Source of the DNA: Natronococcus sp. A-GB1 | GTDB lineage: Archaea > Halobacteriota > Halobacteria > Halobacteriales > Natrialbaceae | NCBI RefSeq assembly: GCF_029688845.1 | Contig: NZ_JARUKW010000002.1 | Span: 124,001-188,000, forward strand | Direction: 5' to 3' | DNA length: 64,000 bases | In this document: piece after piece, positions 17,326-25,994 of the stretch | Layout: each line of letters begins with the position of its first letter | Numbering within the stretch: position 1 is the first letter of the stretch | The notes under the pieces: generated by a model | What the model saw: only the letters and a program-made list of their open reading frames with translations | Databases searched by the model: none | Told to the model about the DNA's origin: nothing | Program-made: the position numbers and the translations under genes

Positions 17326-17335
17326 AGTATATATG
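17326..17335 (-). promoter_or_regulatory. TATA box for the HTTM-DCC transcript
   Basis: The minus strand reads CATATATACT. It is the only strong TATA element upstream of HTTM and lies about 214 bases before its ATG. That predicts an unusually long leader containing two small reading frames. Confidence 0.5.
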
Positions 17336-17391
17336 TTCCGTTCGTGAGGATCGATCGCTGCGTTCGATCCGGCCGGTAGCGTTCGCCTCCG

Positions 17392-19848
17392 TCATCCCGT
17401 ATACTCGCTGCCGATCACGTCGCGGATCCGTTCGGCGGTCACCCGGCCGACGCCGTCGGCAGCCGTTAGTTCGTCCTCGGTCGCGATCATCACCGCCTCG
17501 ACGGTGCCGAACTCCTCGAGCAGCGCTCGAGCGGTGACGGGACCGATCTCGGCGATCGAGGAGACGACGTACTCCTGCTGTTCGGCCATCGTCTTCGCCT
17601 GTTTTTCGCCGTGGACCGACACCTCTCGGTTGGAAGTCTCCTGTTCGCGGCCGGCGATTACCGCAAGCAGCTCGGTCGTGTCGGCTTCGCTTTCGGTCCG
17701 GAGGACGCTCGCGCCGAAGTCGACGGCCAGACTCGAGAGCGCGCCACGGACGGCGTTCGGATGGACGTCCCGCTGTTCGTACAGCCCCTCGCCCTCGACG
17801 ATTACGATCGGGCGGGCGTAGTGACGGCCCATCGCGCCGACCTGCTCGAACACCGAGCGGTCGCCGCCGACCAGCGAGTCGACGAAGTCCGCGACGGACT
17901 TGCGCTCGACGGCGACCCGGTCCGACAGCACGTAGTCGCCGACTTCGAGGGTCTCGAGGCGGATCTCGTACTCCTCGCGTCTCGAGAGTTCCCGTGCGAT
18001 GTTGGCGTCCATCTCGCGCTGGTCGGCGACGACCTCGACCGCATCGCCCTCGGCGTGGGGTTCGTGGGTCTCGACGCTTCCTTCCGTGACTGAGTCGGTG
18101 CTGTCCGAGCCGTCGCCACCACTGCTCGAGTCCGAGCTCTCCTCGGCGAACTCCTGCAGCCCCGGTCGCTCGTCGACCCCCCCGTTTCCGCTGGAGGTCC
18201 CGCTGCCCGGTTGCGGTTTTCCGCCCTCGGGATTTACTTCCGCTCCGCTCTCGAACGCCGCGAGCGACTGCTGGGCGTCGTCGAGTTCCTCCTCGAGGTC
18301 GTCGGCCATCCCCTTTAGCTCACGGAGTTCGGACTCCATCTCCTTCTCACGGCGCTTCGAGATCCAGAAGTAGGCCTCGTCGCGGGTGTCCTCTGCCAGC
18401 AGGACGACGACCCGTCCCTCCGACTGGCGTCCAGTGCGGCCCTTGCGCTGGATCGACCGGATCGCCGTCGGGACGGGCTCGTAAAAGAGGACGAGGTCGA
18501 CCTCGGGGACGTCCAGTCCCTCCTCGGCGACCGACGTCGAGACGAGCACCTCGAACTCCCCGCCCCGGAAGGCGTCGAGGACCTCCTGCTGTTCTTTCTG
18601 TGTCATCCCGTCCGACCCCTCGCGGTCGCCCTGGCCGACGAACCGCTTCGCGTCGAAGCTCTCGTTCAGGAAGTCGGTTAGTGCCTCCGCGGTGTCGCGC
18701 GATTCGGTGAAGACGATTACCCGGTCGCCGCCCTCGAGCCCCAGGGTCTCGGCGAGCAGCATCCGCGTTTTCCGATACTTGGGGTGGAGCTGGTCGAAGC
18801 GCTCGGCCTTTCGCATCGACTCTCGAACCCGGGGGTCAGAGACCATCCGCTGGCTGGCCTTCGAGGCTCCCGAGGAGCGAGCCTGGTTGCGCTGGCGGTC
18901 GAAGTACCGCCGCAGGGCCTCGACGCTCTGGGTCTCGACGAGGGTTACGGCCTGGCGGAGCTTCATCACCTCCGCGTGGACGGACATCCCCTCGAACCCC
19001 TCCGACTGGTCGTTGTTGATCAGTTTCTGGAGTTCCGCGCGCATCCGGTTCAAATCCTTCTGGGACTGGTCGGGCTGGGTCGAGGAGGCCACTCCGAGCT
19101 CCTTTAATTTCTCGAGGCGATCTTTGATCACCTCGTTCAGGGCGTCGCGGATCTCGAGGACCTCCTCGGGAAGCTCGATGCGTTCCCACTCGACGTCGGT
19201 GTCGTGGGTGAACTCCGCGACGTCGGCGTCCTCCTCAGTCATCACCTCGACCTCCTGGAGGCCGAGGTTCTCACAGACCTCGAGGATCGCCTCCTCGTCG
19301 CCGCCAGGCGAGGCGCTCATTCCGGTCACGAGCGGATCGTTGGCGTCGGCGTGGTAGCGCTCGGCGATGTAGTTGTAGGCGTAGTCGCCGGTCGCGCGGT
19401 GGCACTCGTCGAACGTGCAGTGGGTGACGTCGGCGAGCGAAATTCGGCTACCGACCAGATCGTTCTCGATCACCTGGGGGGTGGCCATCACGACCGTCGC
19501 GTCCTTCCAGAGGGCCGCTCGGTCGTCGGGGCTGACGTCGCCGGTGAAGACGACGATCTCGTCGTCCGGTATCTGGAGGGCCTCGCGGTAGAACTCGGCG
19601 TGTTGCTGGACGAGGGGCTTGGTAGGGGCGAGCATCAGCGACGTGCCGCCGACCTCCTCGAGCCTGCGGGCGGTCACCAGCAGGCTTACCGTCGTCTTCC
19701 CCAGTCCCGTTGGGAGACAGACGAGCGTGTGGTGGTTCGCGGCCGTCCCCGCGAGCTTGAGCTGGTAGAGCCGGCGCTCGAGGAAGTTCGGCTCGAGCAG
19801 AGGGTGGTCGATCGTCGGCTGGCCGCCGTCCTCGTCCGTCGCTGCCAT
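17392..19848 (-). CDS. hef: Hef helicase-nuclease (XPF/FANCM family)
   Basis: 818 residues. The N-terminal superfamily 2 helicase has the Walker A GKT at 50-52 and DECH at 147-150. TGMSASPGG and the QRKGRTGR arginine finger follow. An acidic linker separates it from an XPF-type nuclease with the intact active site V-x-ERK (E648-R649-K650, in GDYVLSDRVAVERKSVAD). Tandem helix-hairpin-helix motifs occupy the last 60 residues. Archaeal Hef unwinds and cuts branched DNA at stalled forks; in Haloferax volcanii it is an alternative to the resolvase Hjc. All key residues are present, so it should be active both as helicase and nuclease. Confidence 0.93.
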   Translation of the reverse strand: MAATDEDGGQPTIDHPLLEPNFLERRLYQLKLAGTAANHHTLVCLPTGLGKTTVSLLVTARRLEEVGGTSLMLAPTKPLVQQHAEFYREALQIPDDEIVVFTGDVSPDDRAALWKDATVVMATPQVIENDLVGSRISLADVTHCTFDECHRATGDYAYNYIAERYHADANDPLVTGMSASPGGDEEAILEVCENLGLQEVEVMTEEDADVAEFTHDTDVEWERIELPEEVLEIRDALNEVIKDRLEKLKELGVASSTQPDQSQKDLNRMRAELQKLINNDQSEGFEGMSVHAEVMKLRQAVTLVETQSVEALRRYFDRQRNQARSSGASKASQRMVSDPRVRESMRKAERFDQLHPKYRKTRMLLAETLGLEGGDRVIVFTESRDTAEALTDFLNESFDAKRFVGQGDREGSDGMTQKEQQEVLDAFRGGEFEVLVSTSVAEEGLDVPEVDLVLFYEPVPTAIRSIQRKGRTGRQSEGRVVVLLAEDTRDEAYFWISKRREKEMESELRELKGMADDLEEELDDAQQSLAAFESGAEVNPEGGKPQPGSGTSSGNGGVDERPGLQEFAEESSDSSSGGDGSDSTDSVTEGSVETHEPHAEGDAVEVVADQREMDANIARELSRREEYEIRLETLEVGDYVLSDRVAVERKSVADFVDSLVGGDRSVFEQVGAMGRHYARPIVIVEGEGLYEQRDVHPNAVRGALSSLAVDFGASVLRTESEADTTELLAVIAGREQETSNREVSVHGEKQAKTMAEQQEYVVSSIAEIGPVTARALLEEFGTVEAVMIATEDELTAADGVGRVTAERIRDVIGSEYTG

Positions 19849-19947
19849 TGCCGGGCGTTCATCCTCGCCGCGAATAAGGGTTCGCGTATCGGGGTGAAAG
19901 TGAAGCCGACGGAAACGTCTTTGCCGAAACGGAGCGATGATGATTTC

Positions 19948-20175
19948 GTGAGCGAACGAATCTGCGTCTTCGAATCGACCTACGCGGAACTCGAGTCGCT
20001 ACGGGGGGCGGACGAGACGTTCGACGACGTCGTCTCCCCCCTGCTCGATGGGCGGCATCGGCGAGTCCATACCGGAGCCGGATACTGGCGTGACAGCGAC
20101 GCGTCCGAGTGTGCGCGGCAAACTCGGGTCGAACTGAAGCGCGACGTCGGCCTCGAGCGCTGCTGCCGGGACTGA
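19948..20175 (+). CDS. Small VapB-like antitoxin family protein (orphan)
   Basis: 75 residues from GTG 19948. The N-terminal RICVFESTYAELESLRGADETFDDVVSPLL follows the pattern of haloarchaeal VapB/DUF7557-type antitoxin helices (strand, helix, ETFDD, helix). The C-terminal half is Arg- and Cys-rich and not recognised. No PIN-domain toxin follows; the next gene is TspO. It may be a stand-alone regulator. The start choice is uncertain because the frame is open upstream through the back of hef. Confidence 0.45.
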   Translation: MSERICVFESTYAELESLRGADETFDDVVSPLLDGRHRRVHTGAGYWRDSDASECARQTRVELKRDVGLERCCRD

Positions 20176-20239
20176 CGCCGTTCACTCGCGTCGTGCGTTG
20201 CAACGAATCTTCCAAGCGCCTGCGGCCCGTCGAGGGTGT

Positions 20240-20740
20240 ATGGAAACCTCGAGGGACACTCTCAGTCTGCCGGAGCCCCGTTCGATCCTCACGGCGATCG
20301 GCTTCGTCGTCCTGGTCAACGCCGTTGGCAGCGCGCCCGCCCTGATCTCGTCGTCGGACACGGCCTGGTTCCAGGCGCTCGACAAGCCCTGGTTCTACCC
20401 GCCCGGCATCGCCTTCTCGATCGTCTGGACGCTACTGTTTACCCTGCTCGGCGTCGCGCTCTGGCTCGTCTGGCGCAGCGACAGCGACGGACGACGGCTC
20501 GCGCTCGGCCTGTTCGTCGCCCAGATGGCGGTCAACGTCTCCTGGACGCCCGCGTTCTTCTCGCTCGAGCGACTGCTCGTCGCGTTCGGCATCATCGTCA
20601 CTCTCTGGGTGCTCGTCGTTGCGACCATCGTCGCCTTCCGGCAGGTCGACCGTCGCGCCGCCGCCTTGCTCGTTCCCTACCTCGCCTGGATTACGTTCGC
20701 CGCCGTGCTCAAATTCGAAATCTGGCGGCTGAACGCCTGA
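20240..20740 (+). CDS. tspO: TspO/MBR family membrane protein
   Basis: 166 residues, five membrane segments. Trp- and Pro-rich family landmarks are present: KPWFYPPGIAFSIVWTLLF and NVSWTPAFF. TspO proteins bind porphyrins and other hydrophobic ligands and are linked to oxidative-stress and tetrapyrrole handling. Here, tetrapyrrole genes occur some 30 kb away in the same window. ATG 20240 is chosen because TM1 follows after a short charged N-terminus. Confidence 0.93.
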   Translation: METSRDTLSLPEPRSILTAIGFVVLVNAVGSAPALISSSDTAWFQALDKPWFYPPGIAFSIVWTLLFTLLGVALWLVWRSDSDGRRLALGLFVAQMAVNVSWTPAFFSLERLLVAFGIIVTLWVLVVATIVAFRQVDRRAAALLVPYLAWITFAAVLKFEIWRLNA

Positions 20741-20780
20741 TGTGGAACCGCAGCGAGCACCCTCAGCTCTCGATACCCCC

Positions 20781-21713
20781 TCAACACTCCCCGGGTAGAC
20801 GCGGCCGGTTCGGATCGACCGCGTGTGCGAGCACCTCGAGCCCGGTCCCGAGCGGGTACTCGAGGATCTGGGCCGGCTCCTCGAGCACGCGTCCGAACAC
20901 CAGCTCCGACAGTCGAGCGACGGGGTTCCAGGTGTCGTAGTAGGCGTCGTACACCCCACCCATCGCCTCGGTCTCCATGTACCCGCAGAGGACGTAGCCG
21001 TCGGGTCGGCGCTCGAGGACGATCGACTCGGTGTACATGTTCTCGGCCTCGAGCATCGCCCCGCTCCAGCGCTCGACGGGGCCGAGCTCGATCTCGCCGG
21101 CTGTGACGCGCCGCGAGAGGCCCGCGAACCGATCCGCGAGCCGCTCGGCCAGCCCCGGTTTCAGGTGCAACTGGACGAGGTCGACGTCGACGCCGTCCTC
21201 GAGCCCCGCCCCGCCGACGACGAGGGGGCCGTCGTCGGCTCCCGTTGTAGTGCGGGGTCGGTGCGGGTTGACCGCGTGGACCAGCAGCTCCCGATCGACG
21301 CGAGTCTCCGTGGCGGCGAGGGCGTCGTGCTCGAGGGGAAACGCCGCCTCGACCCGCGACTCCGGATTCTCCCAGTCGGCCGTCGCGGAGCGGGGAACCT
21401 CGACGTACCAGAGCAGCTCGGGATCGTCGCCCGCGTCGAGAATCAGCGAGGCCGTGGTCGCGCCCTCGAGGCCGAGCAGTGGTCGGGGGTCGTCGGGGTT
21501 GGCACAGCGCTCTGCAACGGCTTCGCGAACCGACTCGAGGCGATCACCGTCGACGCGCCGGCGGACGAGAAACGCGCTCGCGTGGCGCTCGGTGATATAC
21601 CTCGAGTCGCTCACTACTGATCCGCGACGCCTGCGATACTGTACGTAGCCCAGGCCGGCGACGACGACGGTTCCCAGCGCGAGACTCCGGCATCCCCACG
21701 ATTCGAGTGCCAT
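20781..21713 (-). CDS. Membrane-anchored DUF6176-like protein
   Basis: 310 residues. One hydrophobic segment (about residues 6-24) precedes a basic RRRR stretch, so the protein is anchored with the bulk in the cytoplasm or outside (topology unclear). The C-terminal third (LVQLHLKPGLAERLADRF, LEAENMYTESIVLERRPDG, GVYDAYYDTWNPV) looks like the haloarchaeal DUF6176 domain. The N-terminal half has a related but weaker pattern and may be a second copy. Function unknown. ATG 21713 is chosen because the membrane segment follows directly. Divergent from an HTH_10 regulator. Confidence 0.65.
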   Translation of the reverse strand: MALESWGCRSLALGTVVVAGLGYVQYRRRRGSVVSDSRYITERHASAFLVRRRVDGDRLESVREAVAERCANPDDPRPLLGLEGATTASLILDAGDDPELLWYVEVPRSATADWENPESRVEAAFPLEHDALAATETRVDRELLVHAVNPHRPRTTTGADDGPLVVGGAGLEDGVDVDLVQLHLKPGLAERLADRFAGLSRRVTAGEIELGPVERWSGAMLEAENMYTESIVLERRPDGYVLCGYMETEAMGGVYDAYYDTWNPVARLSELVFGRVLEEPAQILEYPLGTGLEVLAHAVDPNRPRLPGEC

Positions 21714-21796
21714 ACTGGATCGTCGACGCGAGCGACGTTCGCAGTGTTCCCGAAACCCATCGGCCATTCAAGTATGCTCCGTCCGTACGACCGACC

Positions 21797-22441
21797 GTGA
21801 AGTCAGTCGGCATCGAACTGCGCTACGAGCGAGATGCGCTTTCCCCGATCCACGAGGGGATCTGTTCGTCGCCCGCCCTCGAGCGCGAGCTGATCCTCGG
21901 TGGGCAGGCCGTCGACGGCGTCGAGACGATCACGTCGTTCGTCGACGGCGAGCCTGCGGCCTACGAGCCGCTGATAGCCGACAGGGAGCGGGTTCACGAG
22001 TACGAACTCACGCCTGCCGAGGACGGCTTCTTCCTCTACCTGCGCCAGGAGCTCGGCCCCGAGGGAGCTTCGTTGCTGGACGCGCTCGCACAGGAGACGG
22101 TCGTCGTCGTCCCACCGATCGAGGTTCGCTCCGACCGAACGATGCGACTGACGCTCGTGGGCCACCCTGACGATCTCGGCACGATCCTCGAGACGGTTCC
22201 CGACGGCGTCTCGCTGGACGTCCTGTGGGCCCGCGACGAGCTGACCGTCTCCGGGAGCGTCTCGGACCGCCAGCGCGAGGCCCTCGAGGTCGCTCGAGAG
22301 CTCGGTTACTACGAGGTGCCGCGCCGGAACGGGATCGAGGCCGTCGCGGCCGAACTCGAGTGTGCCGTCTCGACGGCCTCCGAACTGTTGCGGCGGGGCG
22401 AGTCCCGAGCAGTTGCGGGAGTCCTCGACGGGGAGCCGTGA
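21797..22441 (+). CDS. HTH_10 (Bat-type) transcriptional regulator
   Basis: 214 residues from GTG 21797. The sensing half is followed by the HTH_10 domain (VSDRQREALEVARELGYYEV, then VAAELECAVSTASELLRRGE). It is a paralogue of the regulator next to the P450: the two DNA-binding domains match closely in pattern, while the sensing halves differ. The start sits before a conserved-looking first strand (KSVGIELRYERD). Neighbour genes give no clear target. Confidence 0.85.
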   Translation: MKSVGIELRYERDALSPIHEGICSSPALERELILGGQAVDGVETITSFVDGEPAAYEPLIADRERVHEYELTPAEDGFFLYLRQELGPEGASLLDALAQETVVVVPPIEVRSDRTMRLTLVGHPDDLGTILETVPDGVSLDVLWARDELTVSGSVSDRQREALEVARELGYYEVPRRNGIEAVAAELECAVSTASELLRRGESRAVAGVLDGEP

Positions 22442-22468
22442 GCAACCCGAAGAACGGACGAGCGGGAT

Positions 22469-22735
22469 ATGGACCTCCACAAAACACTTGGACACATGAT
22501 GTGTCTCTCGGGCATGTACGGCGATTCGAACCCGACCGGCGCTTTCGGGAGCGTTCACGCGGTGCTCATAGTCGTTCTCGCGCTAGCGATCGGCGGGACG
22601 TTCGGATTGTCCCGTCTCGGGCTGTCGGGCGGGTCCATCGGTGCCGCCTTTATTGTTCTTCTCGCCGGTTTGCTAGCTCTCGCGTGGCCTCTGTTTCGGA
22701 AGGCCCAACCGCGCCACGACCGGAATCGTGAGTAA
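22469..22735 (+). CDS. Small two-helix membrane protein
   Basis: 88 residues with two membrane segments (about 28-48 and 56-76) and a charged tail. The first 25 residues contain MMCLSGMYG; a later ATG inside this stretch is also possible as start. No family recognised. Begins 27 bases after the HTH_10 gene on the same strand, so co-transcription is likely. Confidence 0.55.
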   Translation: MDLHKTLGHMMCLSGMYGDSNPTGAFGSVHAVLIVVLALAIGGTFGLSRLGLSGGSIGAAFIVLLAGLLALAWPLFRKAQPRHDRNRE

Positions 22736-23040
22736 TTCCTCGAGCACGATCGCCGTCCTCGAGCGGTCGTGACGGCGACGAACACCACGGGTACGCCGCC
22801 AACGCCTCGTCTCGCGAAACCCTCCGATGAGAAGACCGCGTTCGGTTCGGACCCACCAGTTGGTTCGCTCTCGGCGAGTGCGACGGACGAACGCTCCCGG
22901 TGGATGCCGTACTGTACTCGGCTTACTCGAGAGCGTCATAGAACCGTTCTCATGGGGTCGTTTCCATCCCTATTTCGGCGAACCAACCGCTACGTAGAGG
23001 GTGCGAATGTAACGGTGCGTTCAGTGCGGTAGGAAAACAG
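22736..23040. other. Gene-poor spacer, no feature recognised
   Basis: About 305 bases. Short open frames on both strands have no family sequence and no start signal. Base composition falls toward the right end, leading into the AT-richer membrane gene at 23041. No tRNA-like or repeat structure seen. Confidence 0.5.
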
Positions 23041-23472
23041 ATGTCCGCACAGTCTGTAATACTTCTTATGAAAGAGACTTCCACTGGGTCACATCCGTTA
23101 CTGGGTGCTGACGAGCGGACACGGATTCTTCGGTCGTTTCTGTTTTCGCTCGCTCTAACCCCGTTATTACTGATGATTGAGCCTGCCCGTCGGATTGTCT
23201 CGCTTGAGGCAACGCTAGTGGCTATTGCAGTAGGTATATTTCTCGGGATTGTGGCAGCCATTGGACTGGCCGACATCAACCTTCAGAATGCCAACAGCGT
23301 GACGGCATCAATTGTAGCCCTCGTTTGTATCTCTGTGGCCACCATCGTCGTGTGGTTGATTGTGCCCCACCAGCATATCGGGACTTTCACTCAGTTTACA
23401 GTCGCGTTCATCTGGGCAATGCCCATTACTGAACTGCTTTATTATCGCCTCTGGGCACACGAACCCAGCTAA
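23041..23472 (+). CDS. Four-helix membrane protein, unusual base composition
   Basis: 143 residues with four predicted membrane segments starting around residues 32, 57, 88 and 115. No family recognised. Third codon positions use many A and T (for example ATT, GTA, GCA, CTT), in clear contrast to neighbouring genes, which suggests recent acquisition. A second in-frame ATG at 23068 is an alternative start. Spacers without genes flank it on both sides. Confidence 0.55.
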   Translation: MSAQSVILLMKETSTGSHPLLGADERTRILRSFLFSLALTPLLLMIEPARRIVSLEATLVAIAVGIFLGIVAAIGLADINLQNANSVTASIVALVCISVATIVVWLIVPHQHIGTFTQFTVAFIWAMPITELLYYRLWAHEPS

Positions 23473-23718
23473 GGGCACGGTTACCTTCCTGATACTCCCC
23501 CACCCTCTATTCAGCAGACGTTTTTGACAGCTATCTGTGGAATCGAGTACTGCGCCGTTACCTACTTGCCCTGTACGTACCGCTTACGTCGGGTCGTCGA
23601 GAAAGGTATGCGGACCGCTCTGTGACTCCCGCTTAGTTCCCTATCCGCTGTCGGTGATGTTCACCGCCGCATTAGCACCGATTGCAGACTCCGGACACCG
23701 ATCCCGTACCGTCTACCG

Positions 23719-24303
23719 CTACAGAAACTCGAGTGCCAGGTACGCCAGTACGCTCGCGTAGATCGGGATCGTCAGGTTGTCGTCGACGATGAAGTCGCCG
23801 ATCTGTACCTTGATGCCGTCGGCGATCGTTGCCCCCACCGCCGCGGCAAGCACGGCCAGAGGTGCCTCGTAGAGGAACGGGGCGGCGAGGACGGCGCTGA
23901 CGACGAACATCGTAATCAGGACCCTCGGCCCCTTGATGGTCTTGAGGGTGTCGTCCGAAACCGCGCCGCTGATCGGGTCGCCGATCGCGAGCATTAACAT
24001 GGCAGGGAGGGCGATCGCGGGCTGAAAGAGGAGCACGGCCACCGTCATGCTGACCATGTAGTAGCCGTAGCCGGCGAACTGGTCCTGTTCGTACTCGCGG
24101 GTGAGCTTGTCGTAAATCGTCCAGTCCAGGCCGACCCGCAGCCGCAGGAACTCGAGACCGATGACGCCGAGTGCGAGGAACACCATCAGTACGCGAAACC
24201 GGTCCCAGGTGAGTCCGAGCTCGAGGAAGCTAGCGAGGAGGTACAGCGCGACCAGCCCTGCCCCGCTCGAGTGGACGAGACGGCGCTTCAGTTCGTCGGC
24301 CAT
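23719..24303 (-). CDS. Dolichol kinase-like membrane protein
   Basis: 194 residues with about 6 membrane segments. Resembles archaeal dolichol kinase/CDP-diacylglycerol synthase-like enzymes. Visible: RRLVHSSGAGLVALYLL at the N-terminus, the AIGDPISGAV motif (residues about 96-105, the conserved D-x-x-[AS] region of the CTP-dependent kinases), and GATIADGIKVQIGDFIVDDNLTIP near the end. Would phosphorylate polyprenol for N-glycan carriers. ATG 24303 preferred over a GTG one codon earlier. Confidence 0.8.
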   Translation of the reverse strand: MADELKRRLVHSSGAGLVALYLLASFLELGLTWDRFRVLMVFLALGVIGLEFLRLRVGLDWTIYDKLTREYEQDQFAGYGYYMVSMTVAVLLFQPAIALPAMLMLAIGDPISGAVSDDTLKTIKGPRVLITMFVVSAVLAAPFLYEAPLAVLAAAVGATIADGIKVQIGDFIVDDNLTIPIYASVLAYLALEFL

Positions 24304-24400
24304 CACCGCAATCCTCGAAAGACGGTACCTTCAGTCCGTCGGTTACGTTTGCGTCCGAGCTATCGGGACTCGAATCTGGATTCCCGGGCGCAGCTCGGGC

Positions 24401-24733
24401 TCATTCGTCCGGCGATTCGACGGCCACGGTACCGTGACTCGAGACGATCACCCGGCAGCCCTCGTATGAAAAGGTCACCTCGACGGGCGTGTCCCGGTTC
24501 GACGCGACGAGGTCGACGAGCGCCTCGGGGTCAACGGTCGCAAACAGCGGTGAGAGGTCCTCGGTCTTGCGGTTCGTGACGGCCGCGACGGTCTCGACGA
24601 TCGCTATAACGGCGGTGGTGTAATCGGTGCCGAAACGGGCGTACGACGCGTCGGCGGTTGGGTCGTATCCCACGACGTCCTTACCGAGCCCTGCAGCGGA
24701 CGTCGAATCGGATTCGGTCGTATTATCGTTCAC
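24401..24733 (-). CDS. HalOD1 output-domain protein
   Basis: 110 residues from a GTG start. After a disordered Ser/Thr/Asp-rich N-terminus the HalOD1 pattern follows: TTAVIAIVETVAAVTNRKTE, then LSPLFATVDPEALVDLV, then EVTFSYEGCRVIVSSHGTVAV. HalOD1 is a haloarchaeal output domain, often found near signal-transduction genes. Its action is unknown. It lies just downstream of the PAS-Bat regulator on the same strand (47-base gap) and may share its transcript. Confidence 0.85.
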   Translation of the reverse strand: MNDNTTESDSTSAAGLGKDVVGYDPTADASYARFGTDYTTAVIAIVETVAAVTNRKTEDLSPLFATVDPEALVDLVASNRDTPVEVTFSYEGCRVIVSSHGTVAVESPDE

Positions 24734-24780
24734 GGCTCCTCCCTATGACTGACGTCGTGGTAAGGGGGGACGCTGACCAG

Positions 24781-25908
24781 TCAGCGTGCTTCCGCACCCG
24801 ACTTTTCGAAGAGATGACGGAACACCGTCCGCTGTGCTTTGCGAAGGTGCTGGTTGAACGTCTGTCGCGTCACGCCGAACCGATCCGCCAGTTCGTCGCC
24901 GGTACTCGTTCTCGGCGTGTCGAAGTAGCCGCCGAAGTACGCGGCGTCGAGCACGGCGAGCTGGCGCTCGGTGAGCGCGTCAGCGACGACGTCGTACAGC
25001 AGGTGCGGGGAGTAGACGAGATCCTCGCACACCAGTTCGACATCCCGGTGGAACTCCCGTATCCCGTCGGCGGCCAGCCGGGGGTCGACGTCGCCCGGAA
25101 GCTCCCCGAGGAACCGCACCTCGTCCGGATCGATGACGATCGTTCGGGCGCGACCGCCGAGGGAGGGAAAGACCTGTGCGACGGTCGTCGACTCGGCGTG
25201 AGCCTCGACGCGGTTGTAGCCATCGGTCGAACTGAGCAATCGCGCGTCGATGTAGTGAGGGACCTCCTCGACGGCGGTGACGAAGTCGCTCGCGGCGAGA
25301 TCCGCCGTCCCCATGTACTGAACGGTCGTCCCGTCCGGCAGCGGGACGACCGAGTCGATATCGATCCGCGTCTCGCCGCCCTCGATTCGAAGCGACGGCG
25401 GGACCGCCGACCCGTTCGCGCGGAACTCGAGTCGGCGGACGTGGTCGCTGGTCAGTCGCTTCTCGCGTCGCTTCAGCTGCGTCACGTCCTCGAAGGCCAC
25501 GACGACGTACTCGACGTCTCCCTCTTCGTTCGGAACGGGAGCGGTGTTGCTCGAGAGCCACCGTTCGGAGCCGTCGGGCAGTTCGATCCAGTGTTCGAAC
25601 CCGAACACCGGCTCGCCCGTCTCGAAGACGCGGGCCACGGGATTTTCCTCGTCCGGAACGGGTCGCCCGTCGTCGTAGTAGATGTTCCACTCGCCCGCGT
25701 CGTACGTTCGGTCGGTAATCTCCTCCCGCGAGAGGTCGAGTGTCGTGGCTGCTCGCTCGTTCGCGAAGACCATCGTGCCACTCGAGTCGACGACAATGGT
25801 GCCGACCGGGTTCACGTCGAACACCAGTCGGGCGAGGTCCTCCGGTGGCGTACACGCCCGCTCGTCCCTCCACCCCTCGGTCGATCCGTCCGTCGATCGG
25901 TCGCTCAC
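24781..25908 (-). CDS. PAS-domain Bat-type transcriptional regulator
   Basis: 375 residues from GTG 25908. A PAS domain (about residues 20-145: ARLVFDVNPVGTIVVDSSG, WLSSNTAPV, VVVAFEDVTQLKRREK) is followed by the Bat/GAF-like central domain and a C-terminal HTH_10 (LTERQLAVLDAAYFGGYF; ELADRFGVTRQTFNQHLRKA). These proteins sense redox, light or ligands and activate transcription in haloarchaea. The frame is open for 39 codons more, but GTG 25908 overlaps the stop of a small leaderless frame (GTGA) and the extra residues match nothing. Confidence 0.85.
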   Translation of the reverse strand: MSDRSTDGSTEGWRDERACTPPEDLARLVFDVNPVGTIVVDSSGTMVFANERAATTLDLSREEITDRTYDAGEWNIYYDDGRPVPDEENPVARVFETGEPVFGFEHWIELPDGSERWLSSNTAPVPNEEGDVEYVVVAFEDVTQLKRREKRLTSDHVRRLEFRANGSAVPPSLRIEGGETRIDIDSVVPLPDGTTVQYMGTADLAASDFVTAVEEVPHYIDARLLSSTDGYNRVEAHAESTTVAQVFPSLGGRARTIVIDPDEVRFLGELPGDVDPRLAADGIREFHRDVELVCEDLVYSPHLLYDVVADALTERQLAVLDAAYFGGYFDTPRTSTGDELADRFGVTRQTFNQHLRKAQRTVFRHLFEKSGAEAR

Positions 25909-25988
25909 GGACTCACCTCCGGTCGGCGACGCTGACGCGCCGCGGTAGGGTGGTCGAACGACGACGGGATGACTCGAGGCGGAATCAT
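25905..25988 (-). other. Possible 27-residue upstream reading frame of the PAS-Bat gene
   Basis: ATG 25988 lies about 25 bases below an AT-rich box (minus strand ACATATT, near 26011-26017), as for a leaderless start. It encodes a basic peptide (MIPPRVIPSSFDHP...) and its stop overlaps the regulator start as GTGA. It sits at the end of a decayed acetamidase gene, so it may simply be leftover sequence. Confidence 0.3.
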
Positions 25989-25994
25989 GTCGTC

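Noticed and set aside
23473-23718. Possible insertion-sequence remnant
   Set aside because: Short frames ending in several stops give a few suggestive residues, but there are no terminal repeats and no transposase motif.
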